From contig NC_063061.1 of NCBI RefSeq assembly GCF_018812025.1, positions 36,324,366 through 36,388,365 of the forward strand: a stretch of DNA of 64,000 bases, given 5' to 3'. Position 1 is the first letter of the stretch; each line of letters begins with the position of its first letter. A program made the position numbers and the translations under genes. Under the pieces are notes generated by a model, which saw only the letters and a program-made list of their open reading frames with translations, was not told the DNA's origin and searched no databases. Shown here one piece after another: positions 1 to 11,900 of the stretch. Source of the DNA: Megalobrama amblycephala (lineage: Eukaryota; Chordata; Actinopteri; Cypriniformes; Xenocyprididae).

Positions 1-190
1 GCAAGCAAACAGACAGATATAAACACAAAGATAACATGATACAAATCAACTGAGCTGTTCAATGCCGTGACTCACTGGGGGTTGTAATAACAATTTCAAT
101 GCAATATCTTGCATAATGTAAAGTACTATGGTATTATCATATAAACAGAGGGAAAAATAGCTAGACCATATAACAATTTATGGATTTTGC

Positions 191-302
<112 letters not shown>

Positions 303-313
303 GCAATCACATA

Positions 314-662
314 TAGGGCTGGGCGATATATCGCATGCGATTGTCACGCGCATTTCATCAGTAAAGCCGGTAACGTTACCCTGATTACCGCTAAATTGCC
401 ATCACCTGCTTTCAAATGGAGCGGCATTTAATAAACAGAGCCGTAGTTCACTGATAAGCTACACAATATCGCGTTCATTATCAAAGGCGATTCATCTGCG
501 ATAATGAACGCGATATTGCGTAGCTTATCAGTGAACTACGGCTCTGTTTATTAAATGCCGCTCCGTTTGAAAGCAGGTGATGGCGATTTAGCGGTAATCA
601 GGGAACCGGCTTTACTGACGAAATGCGCGTGACAATTGCATGCGATATATCGCCCAGCCCTA
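314..662. mobile_element. hAT-like palindromic MITE with perfect 8-bp target duplication
   Basis: Starts TAGGGCTGGGCGATATAT and ends with its complement; the whole 349 bp is an almost perfect inverted repeat centred near 490. The 8-bp ATCACATA flanks it at 306-313 and 663-670, the signature of hAT insertion. Confidence 0.93.
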
Positions 663-1259
663 ATCACATATAGCGAAAAAAAAACCCATATTTTTAACTC
701 TTGTGTATTGTTCAAATTCACTACCCTTTCGTTATGTTCGGGATGAAAACATCCACTAAATTAAACTGCTTTAAAAATGTATCAGATAAATATTTTTTGC
801 AATTTTTTTTTGCATAAATCTGTTAATCAACCTCAGTCCTGATCAAAACTACTAAATGTTTAAAGAAAATCCAGAATTTTTACTTTTTAATTGCCAAGTT
901 CATAAATGATGTCACTGATTTGGGAAAAGAAACACAAAAAATGGCTTATTTTCAATATAAAAAGTGATTGTGGACTGGATATTTTTTACCTTTTATCACA
1001 GTCTTGGACATGTGAAAGATTAGTAACAACATTGGTTTTGATGCATTGTTAGTTTTTGTGCAGCATCAGATTTTAATTTTTTTCTCCCTCATTTACTGTT
1101 CGTGGCTGTTTTTGCCCCATTGACTTCCATTATAACAACATTTTTTGATTGCAAAGCATTGACGGCATATAATCATGCATTCTTGATTGTTGATGGTTTT
1201 CCCTGTTGGGTAGAGGTAAAATTTGTATTTTTTTTACAGTTGATCACCAGGTGGCACCA

Positions 1260-1906
1260 TTAAAGGATTAATTCACTTTTAAATGAACTTTTCCTGATAA
1301 TTTACTCACCCTCATGTCATCCAAGATGTTCATGTCTTTCTTTCGTCAGTCGAAAAGAAATTAAGGTTTTTGAGGAAAGGGCTTATCTAGCAAAACGATC
1401 AGTCATTTTCGAAAAAAATACAACCATTTATGCTTTAGGACAAACACTTAGGCTGAATGTCCTACGCCTTCCCTATTCAACCTATGGAAAAAACGAAACT
1501 GGCGCCGCATTCGTTCCGTAAGTAGAATAGGGAAGGCGTAGGACATACAGCGTAAGCGTTTTGAAGAATGCGGAAACGGGAAGTACGTTCAAGGCGATAT
1601 TTTGTGTTTAGAAAACATAAACGGTTGTATTTTTTCCGAAAATGACCAATCGTTTCGCTAGATAAGACCCTTATTCCTCGTCTGGTATTGTTTAAAGCCA
1701 TTTGAAGCTGCACTGAAACTGTAATTTGGACCTTCAACCTGTTGGTAGCCATTGAAGTCCACTATAAGGAGAAAAATCCTGGAATGTTTTCCTCAAAAAC
1801 CTTAATTTCTTTTCGACTGATGAAAGAAAGACATGAACATCTTGGATGACATGGGGGTGAGTAAAATATCAGGAAAAGTTTATTCAAAAGTAGACTAATC
1901 CTTTAA
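1260..1906. mobile_element. TTAA-flanked DNA transposon, family D (copy 1)
   Basis: TTAA|AGGATTAATTCACTTTT ... AAAAGTAGACTAATCCT|TTAA with inverted arms (ccaagatgttcatgtctttc and its complement). It is inserted into a palindromic element spanning about 712-2300. Confidence 0.88.
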
Positions 1907-2176
1907 CCCTTAAGATAGGCCTGTGCAAAAAAAGCGTAGTTTCTGACATTTATATCGAGTTATATGGAGTATAACAGCATATTATAGTGTGTGTGTGTGT
2001 GTGTGTGTGAGAGAGACCTTACGCCAACTTACCATGATTTATCTGAGAAAATCAAAATATGCAAAATATGAACTTCGCAATTAAGGAGTAAAAATCCTGG
2101 ATTTTTAAAAAAACATTTAGTAGTTTTGATCAGGACTGAGGTTGATTAATAGATTAATGCAAAAAAAATTATATAC

Positions 2177-2178
<2 letters not shown>

Positions 2179-2222
<44 letters not shown>
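2179..2222. repeat. (TA)n microsatellite
   Basis: Alternating TA in the right arm of the palindromic element. Confidence 0.97.
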
Positions 2223-2227
<5 letters not shown>

Positions 2228-2689
2228 CTGATACATTTTTACAGCAGTTTAATTTAGTGGATGTTTACATTCCGAACATAACGAAAGAGTAGTGAATTTG
2301 CCCACAGTGTATTGTTGAGTTTTTTTAAAATTTCCCCAAAATATGTATCAAAATAAGATTTGTCACCAAAAATCATTCCATTTGCTGAAACATCCCCAAC
2401 ATAACATAAAGGTTAATAACAATATGCTGTTATGTAGTTTGTATAGTATGTAGTTACGTATAAAAAATATAAATGTTAAATATTACTCACAGAAACGACT
2501 CATACTAAACATAAACACACACACAGCCACATGTCAGCCAGACTCGCACTAAACAAACACATTTACACGACACTGACAGAGTTTTTCTTCTCACCATGAT
2601 GTGATCTGTGCTGTTGAAGTGTTTATAGAGCTGTCAGGCGTTGTTTAATCCGCTGTTTGGTGTCTATCTCTGATATTTTGATGGTTTTA

Positions 2690-2971
2690 TTTAAGACTCG
2701 AGTTCGCGATGTTCTTCACTCAAGAGTCTGTTCTGTAGAGGAAGCGCGTCTGTAAAAAGCTTCCGGTCACAACACTCTAATAATGTCTGCAAACCTACGC
2801 CTGTTTTGAGTATTAACCATTCTTAATATATATTTTGAAAAGAGATATATTAAATATATGTTTCAGTTAATATCCGTGGTGCTAAAAAAATACTTAAGAA
2901 ACGTTAGGAACCAAATATTTGAGTATTTGTTCTCTCGAGGATCATTGTAGATGTAACACACACAGGACAGC
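2690..2971 (+). promoter_or_regulatory. Probable promoter and 5' UTR of spout1
   Basis: The stretch immediately upstream of the spout1 ATG contains several CpGs around 2700-2765, unlike the AT-rich repeats to its left. No TATA box is obvious. The transcription start cannot be placed from sequence. Confidence 0.35.
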
Positions 2972-5900
2972 ATGGCTGATGAACCTCCAGAGAAGAAAAT
3001 TAAACAAAATAAACCCTCAAATGAAGAGGTTTAAACTTAATTTGTTTTTTTAACATTATAGTGCTCGTTATATATTTGAAGCTATAAAAATGAAGTTCAT
3101 TATCATGATGTTTTGTGTCACATTTAATTATTGAAAACTAGCAAATACTCGGTTTATGTCAGTTTAATGTCACGTGTTTATAATATTTATATTTCCATTT
3201 GTAGGGTGAAGAGAGAATAAACTGGAGGAAACGGAAAGAACAAAGTAAGTGAAAGCTTGAAAATATTCTACATTTAAAAAACAGTTTTTGACATCAAGCT
3301 CAAAGCTGGGATTTATATTTCGTATAAAAAAGCGCTAGACGCATTAATAATAGTCAGAAAAAAACTATTTTTTTTAAATAAATCTGTTTATCAAACCTTT
3401 AGACTAAATATAAAAGAAAATCTAAAAATGTTTGCATATGTGTACGATATAGTGAGAATATGGAACTCATATTCAAGGAGGAATAAAACACAGTTGAGCA
3501 AAAAAAAAATCAATTTGTTGCAGTTGCTGATATTTATATTTACAAAAAATAAGATGAAATTCTATGTAATTCAATGAGATCTTTATAACATACATAAAAT
3601 GCATATAAATATCAGTCATCACTCCATATCTGCCAATAATATGTCTTAGTAAGATTATATTTAATTGTTAGTTTTATGATCAAAGCTCTGCTGTTTTAAA
3701 ACATATAAAGCAATGCAAAACAATGATGACTGAGAGATTAACAAATAAGCCTGATGATCATATTTCAACAGTGTTCACCTTGAACTCTCACGATCATATT
3801 ACACATGATGTGTGCTGAATCTGTCTTCATCCCCAGAGAAAGAGGAGAAGAGACGGAGGAAAGAGAGCAAACTCATCCAGCAGCTGGAGAAACAGGAGCA
3901 GAAGCAGAAGAAAGAGGAGGAAAACAAGCAGCAGGTTCAGCAGGAAGAGAAGGAAAGTAAAGGTGAGCAACACTGCAGAGCTTTGGTATGTTAGAAATTG
4001 CATACTACCACTACTACATTGTGTACATCCCACTATAATGTGTACTAAACCAGGGATATTCAATCTTTTAGATGCCATACTGACTCTCAGACATGATCAT
4101 CCTCGTGCAAAGGACCCCGCGCTAAAATTTAAATAGCAGCTTTAAACTTTGAATGAATAATAAATGTCTAAATAATATTTGGAAATGATTTAGTTTCTGT
4201 TGTAATTAGTGATCGACCGATATTGATTTTTTTAGAACCGATACTGATACCGATAATTTGTGCGTTTATGTGCCCGATAACCGATATGCAGAACCGATAT
4301 TTATTTACTGTTATACTTCTGTTTTTGACACGATTACAACACCACTGATCTGAATAAACCTTTTCATTTATAACAATCACTCCTTCTTTGCATAGAAAAC
4401 AAGACAAATCTTATTTAAACACTAATAAATGAAAGTGCAAAAAATGAAAAAGTGCACTGTTACTAAAATTAGTAGTCTTTCGTGTTAATTTTAATCTTCA
4501 TATTACAAAAATAATTGTATTTATAAAATGCATCAGCAGCAACACTAATGTGAACAATAAGCAAAATAATTGTAGAATGTCTGATGTTTTCAAAAGGAGA
4601 AAATAAATTAAAGACAGGAGTCATATCAACTTTGCAGAAATGTAATACTTCATTTTAAACTACAGTAGATTTATAAGCTGTTTAATAGGCTAAAGAGTGA
4701 AGAAGATTTCGCTGGATAATGTTAAGTAACTGAATAATAATCTCTGGAATATTGGAATATAACAAATAAAACATCGTATTTTATTGCATTTCTCAAATGG
4801 TAATGTTATATCAGAATTATTAATAATGCTTTTGTCATTCTAGATTATGAAATATCTGCTGACAAAGCGCTGTTTATCTATGCATTTACACAGAACTATA
4901 CTCAAACTGAGATCGGTCGCAGAGATAAAATTCAACGCTTTTATTTCCAACATGTGCTCCTTCATGGCTGTATTATTTAATTCATGCAAAGTTACATCTT
5001 TATTTGGACAGGACATGACGGGTTATTTTACGTGACTCCGTGAGCTTGTCTCTATTTCTTAGAGACAAGCTGCATAAACTAGCTACATTACAGGCATTTA
5101 TGTAACACATCTAATTTGTGCATTAATAGCTGTTATATTAAATAAAGTTTACTACAGCGAAGCAGGTAAGGTATACTTTACATGTGCATGCCGTTGCCTC
5201 GTTTCCCCTCAGATGCGCTGTAATGGCGATCATGCGCACAAATCTCAAAACACCCACAAGATGGCGGCATTATCTGTAAATCCGATATTACAAAACCGAT
5301 ATCCGATTATAGTAAAATGCTTAAATATCGGGGAAAATATCAGTAAATTGATATATCGGTCGATCTCTATTTACTATAGTACTATAAAATGCACTGTTTG
5401 TTTATTTATTTCAATTTTATTTATCTTATTTTTGATTATTTATTTACAGTATTTGTTCTTTTTTTCACTGTTTTGCTCTAAACTTTTCCCTGACCCCAGT
5501 TTGAAAACCCGTGTACTATATAGTACTATACCAGAGTAAAACCGTCCTTATTTGTCTTGTCAGGTCGTGCGTATACTTTGAGCGTGGCTCTGCCAGGCTC
5601 AGTGATGGATAACGCTCAGTCACCAGAGCTGCGGACGTACCTGGCGGGTCAGATCGCCCGGGCGTGTGGTGTGTTCTGCGTGGATGAGGTGGTCATATTT
5701 GACGAGCTGGGCGAGAACGCGAAGTGAGTCGCTACTTTGATTTTTTTTTTTTTTTTTTTTTTTGTCATTGATTACATAGCACTACATCCAGACAACAAAT
5801 TCTGTGATTTGGCCTAAATGTACCTAATTTGATGATGCTGAGTCCAAAAATATCAACAAAAGTCATTACATACAGTGCATACAGACTCTCTGCATCTGAG

Positions 5901-8900
5901 TCGCTGAGGACACCATGGTTGAATTTCATTTATAAATGAAATGTGCCTAAGAAAGTCTGTAAAGTGTTATATATTTGCGCAAATCATTTTACACCGGTGT
6001 GACGATTTGTGCTACCTGCTCAGATTTTGCTACCTCCCATTAAAACAGTAGGTAGCACACAATGCAAGTATGGTGTTGGTAGCACAATCTGATAGGTAGC
6101 GTTATTCAGCAGAACACTGGACAACTACATAAATTTATCCACTAACCATTCAGAAACGTCCAGTTTCATTCTAAAACCCCAACAGATGCAGCCAAAAACA
6201 TCTGGGTCATGTTTGCATTTTCTTCTGTCACTGGCATATAATTCTAACCTTAAAATTATGGATTATAATGTAATGTATGAGCAAAAATTGAGCAAATGGT
6301 TGTAACCTGGTTTAGAGGAAGAGAGGAATCATGTGATTGTGGCAGTTTTCTGCTGAGAATATGAGACTTCTTCACCTTACAAATAATCGTCAACAGCAAA
6401 AATGCTATGAACTGCACACCATTTTTTGTGATAAAATGTGATGTGCTACAGCAAAACAGGCTCTATTTTTGGAATCAGCACCCCAAAATTAGTTACAAAC
6501 AAGTATTGGATATCATTATGTATGATGCAGTGCTGACAATTTAAATGCATAGATATGCAGTTTTGCTTTTTGAATGCATAGTCCAAGCTTCAAAATGTTC
6601 TCTTAATATTTCAGGAGCGTTGAGGGAGAGTTCAGAGGCATTGGAAAGAAAGGCCAGGCCTGCGTCCAGCTCGCACGCATCTTGCAATACCTCGAGTGTC
6701 CACAGTGAGTGCTGTCGCAGTCAGATTTATGTCATATGAATGTGCATGTAGACGTTGAGGCATCATATCTGTGTTGCGTGCAGATATCTGCGGAAATCTT
6801 TCTTCCCGAGGCATCCAGACCTGCAGTTTGCTGGTGAGTTTCACATAATCTAATACTGACCCTGTTTTAGATCTGAATGTTTGCTTAAGCAGTTTCAATG
6901 TGTTTCAGGTCTGTTGAATCCTCTGGACAGCCCGCATCACATGCGCATGGATGAGGAGGCGGAGTTTCGAGAGGGGGTCGTGCTCGACCGGCCCAGCAAA
7001 CCGGGGAAAGGGTCCTTCGTCAACTGCGGGATGAGGAAGGTGAGTGTTTGAAGACATGCAGAGTGATCTTTCATTGAACAGGAAATGACCTCAGACTGTT
7101 TATTCTGTCTACAGGAAGTTCAGATCGATAAACAGCTAAAAACGGGACTGAGAGTGACTGTACAGCTTAACAAGAACCAAAACAAAGGTAAACACACTGC
7201 TCACACTATTCATATTTTGAAATGGCTTATATTTTTTATTTTTCAGTTTCATTTTAATTTTACTTTTATTATATTGATGAACTTTGCAACATTGACAGTT
7301 ATTGAAATTAATTGAATCAATATTGAACTGATTTGAGCTGAATAATGACACTGTTGTCTTCTGTAGAGCTGCTTATCTTATCAATATGAATTTTGCAACA
7401 TTAGCACAGTTATTTTCCTGTTTATTTCAGTAAAACTGCTTTGAAACCATCTGTATTGTATAAAAGGCTAAATAGTAAATGACTTTCAGTTGACTAGTAT
7501 CTTACTGCAATTCGTACATATTTTATAAGTTGGCTAATTCGTATGACCTCATTCGTATGATTTTTACTAAATCGTACATATTTTACGAGTTGCCAAATTC
7601 GTATAAATTTGTATGAATGACCTATCCCTAACCCCGCCCCAAACCTACCCATCACTGGGTTTTAGACAAATTGTACGAATTTGTACCAGTGAGGTCTTAC
7701 GAATTTGTACAAATTAGCCACGTTGTAAAATATGTACGAATTTCCGCGAGATAGCGTTTGTTTTAGTTTTATTTCAGTTAGTAATTTTAGTACTTAAGTA
7801 CTTAAACTCATTTAATTTAGTTTCCAAATTTTCATTTAGTTCAAGCTTTTTTATACTTTTAGTTCATATATTATTTATTTTTTGAAATGAAAACATCCAG
7901 TAAATTAAACTACTTTTGCATAAATCTGTTAATCAACCTCAGTCCTGATCAAAACTACTAAATGTTTAAAAAAAATCCTTTAATTGCCAAGTTCATAAAT
8001 GATGTCACTGAAACCCCCACAAAAAATGGCTTATTTTCAATATAAAAAGTGACTGTGGACTGGATATTTTTTACCTTTTATCACAGTCTTGGACATGTCA
8101 AAGATTAGTAACAACATTGGTTTTGATGCATTGTTAGTTTTTGTGCAGCATCAGATTTAAATTTTTTCTCCCTCATTTACTGTTCGTGGCTGTTTTTGCC
8201 CCATTGACTTCCATTATAACGACATTTTTTGATTGCAAAGCCATGACGCCATATAATCATGCATTCTTGATTGTTGATGGTAGTGTTGTCACGGTACCAA
8301 AATTCCAGTATTCGGTACCGATACCATGAAAATTTTATGGTTCTCGGTACCAATTTCGGTACCACAGTAAAATCTATTGGAATTATTTTACTATTTTATA
8401 TAGCCTATTTTAAAAACATTAATATGATTTGGAGTGTGTGTGTTTGTGTGTGTATATATAGGCTACCTCAATGAAATAAATTTTGAAATATAAAAATAAA
8501 TAAATAAATAATTAAATGCTCAAACATCCATTGTGTACTGTTGAGAAAAACCAGCATATGCTGGTAAGGTAGGTTTTGAAGCTGTATGCTGGTCAAATGC
8601 TGGTCCTAAACTGGTCCTGCTGGTCCATACTAGTCCTAAGCTGGTCCTGGACCAGCATAAACCAGCTCAAACCAGCATACCAGCTTCAAAACCTACTTTA
8701 CCAGCATATGCTCGTTTTTTCAACAGGGGTAACAGACGTGCGTGTTTATTTTAGCTATTCCGTCAGAGAAACAACACACTACAGCCTGTAAAACTATGAA
8801 ATAAATATCAGTAAATAATGGTAACCTAAATAATAAGAAAGTTAAATATCATTTCAAAAAGCATTCGTTTTTTATTTCCACACAAAGACGCGTCATATAT

Positions 8901-11900
8901 AGCCAAAGTCCCGTTATTACTTTGATATAGCCGCTTTGCGCTTTGAGAGGGATGTGGGACACGAGCAGGAAAGAGACCATTTCTCTTTAATAATATCTTC
9001 GTTATCTCCTGATGTTACAAACAACTGACACTTGTTGTAAAAGGTCTGAAGAGCAAGTTTTATCCTCCGCAGGGGCAAGACATTCAGGCTATGTTTGATT
9101 TAGCGCTGCCAGAGAAAACGAAAGTAAAAATCACTGGTGTGTGAAACGCGCTATACAAATAAACTTGACGCGCCTTAAAGTCTAATAACGAGCACAAACT
9201 GTTAAATAGAAACTGACGTGCAAGCAAAAAGGTTTCTGTCCTACGGTGTTTCTTCTACTTTACCACAGTAAATAATGCGAATAGCCTATAATAGGCCTAA
9301 ATGCGAACGAAAGAAACGTTATAATCCCCTGCGTGAGTGAAGATTTGGAAAAAGGATCAGATTCCATGTTCAGTGGAATAACTAATGGAATATTGTTAAA
9401 TTCTCTGCTAATCAGGTGACCAGATCGCGATTCGGAAAACAGAATACAAAGCTTAAATGTATGGACTCACGCACCTCTCTTATTCGGCATTAACCAAAAT
9501 GTTTCCATGGCTGCGATGTCACATTTAATTGCTAACCTATTATTTCTTCTGTAAACAAAGCTTTGTGCTTCACTCGTGTCATATTCACGTAAATACTGGC
9601 ACAGTCCTATCAGTGGGTACCGAATATACCCGGATTCTCGGTACTACCAGTACTACAGAAATGCTGGTATCGTCACATTTTCAAAATTTCCGTACCGACT
9701 TGGTACCAAAGTACCGGTACTTTTGACAACACTAGTTGAAGGTTTTCCCTGTTGGGTAGAGGTAAAATTTTTATTTTTTAAAATTGATCACCAGGTGGAT
9801 CACCATTAAAGGATTAGTCCACTTTTAAATAAACTTTTCCTGATAATTTACTCACACCCATGTCATCCAAGATGTTCATGTCTTTCTTTCGTCAGTCGAA
9901 AAGAAATTAATTTTTTTGAGGAAAACATTTTAGGATTTTTCTCCATATAGTGGACTTCAACGTCTACCAGCAGGTTGAAGGTCCAAATTACAGTTTCAGT
10001 GCAGCTTCAAAGGGCTTTAAACGATACCAGACGAAGAATAAGAGTCTTATCTAGTGAAACGATCGGTCATTTTCAAAAAATATACATCTGTATATGCTTT
10101 ACAAACAAAGTCTTTACTTTACAAAGTCAAAACAAGCAAAACGCTCCAAAAGTTCTCTTTAGCTCCGCCTACTACCATGAAGCACTGCGAATGATGTTAT
10201 TGAGTTAATCTCTCTACACTCTTAAAATACTACACAAATATATATATATATATATATATATTTCTCCATCAATTTTAATTCGATTATGCTGGTCGCAATG
10301 CGGATTGTAGTTCTTTCCCTCACTAAAGCTGTTAAAGGGATAGTTCACCCAAAAATAAATGATATTATGGTTTTACTCACCCTCAAACCATCCTAGGTGT
10401 ATATAACTATCTTCTATCAGATGAACACAATCTGAGTAATATTAAAGCTTTAAGTCTTTATAATGGTTGTGATTTTGAAGCCCAAAAAAAGTGCATCCAT
10501 CCATCATAAAATAATCCATACGACTTCAGGGGGTTAATAAAGACCTTCTGAAGCGAAGTGATGTGTTCTTGTAAGAAAAAATATCTATAATTATATCTTA
10601 TATACTAGAATCACTCGATTCTGGCAGAAGAGTGACCTCTGACCCGACGCATGATCTATTGACAAATGCTGAAGCACAGAGGATAGACCAAAACAAAACA
10701 CCGGTCATGAATTAAAAGTCTAAAATGAGAATTTTTAAATAGAAATGTTGGATGATTTCAATAAGAGAAGTGAAGCTTGAGTGTGTTGCACAGAATTAGT
10801 TTGAACCATGAGAGGCCTTTAAGCTTACGATACTCCTACATCCTGAATCATATGCCGCAGCTCAACTCTCTCGTGAACACGCGGACAGACGTTACTGGAA
10901 GTTAGTGATTACAGTTTATGAAAGTTTTTAATATGGATATTTTTCTTACAAAAACACATTGCTTTGCTTCAGAAGGCCCCTGGAGTCGTATGGATTACTT
11001 TTATGATGGATTGATGTGCTTTTTTGGGCTTCAAATTCTCAGTTACTATTCACTCCCATTATAAAGCTTGGAAGAACCAGGATATTTTTTAATATAACTC
11101 CGATTGTGTTTAACTGAAAGAAGATAGTCATATACACCTATGATGGCTTGACGGTGAGTGAATCATGGGATCATTTTCATCTTTGGGTGAACTATCCCTT
11201 TAAGTTCTGTGTTGAAAAATAAGGTGGATAGAGCTAACATAGATTGTAAATCTGTGACATTGATTTGAACCCTGTGTTTCAGAGGGTAGAGTGTATAAAG
11301 GTGCAGTTGTGGCTCCTCACGTCCCGAGGACAGAAGGTGGGCTGTACTGGGGCTACAGCGTCCGACTGGCTTCCTGTCTCAGTGAGTTCTTCCCATTTAT
11401 TCATCTATTTCATCCTTTATTCCCCAGAAGCTAGTAGCACTGAAACTGAGTTCCTCTTATGTGTGTTTCTGTAGGCGCCGTGTTCACAGAGTGTCCGTAT
11501 AAAGGCGGGTATGATCTGACCATTGGCACATCAGAGAAGGGAAAGAACGCAGATCACGTCACTTTATCTCCATTCAAGTGAGTTTCTCATGGGTTTCTGC
11601 CACTGTCTTATTTTATGGCTGATGATACATGTATTCAGAGATGTCACTGTCCCACTGGGACGTATTTTTAAAAATAATATCCTATTCTAAAACTAAAGTA
11701 ATCTTGACAAACTATATATCATTTGAAAGCTAGTTTTTTAATTTTAAATGATTAATTTGAGACAAGATAACTCATCACAGTCTTGAGTCGAGTTCAGACC
11801 TTTATTTTGAAATAGCGATGTACATGTAAAATCATGGTTAAGTTTTACCAAGCCCCGCACATGACATGCAGGAAAAAATATACATATATTGGGCCATGAA

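Larger units (their letters stand above)
712..2300. mobile_element. Palindromic element (outer), interrupted by a family D insertion
   Basis: The left arm (ctaccctttcgttatgttcg ...) is repeated inverted at about 2090-2290 (cgaacataacgaaagagtag). A related left arm occurs at about 7888-8280. Exact borders not resolved. Confidence 0.75.

Noticed and set aside
7085..7315. Plus-strand frame at 7.1 kb as a separate gene
   Set aside because: Its first part is exon 8 of spout1; the rest is intron read-through.
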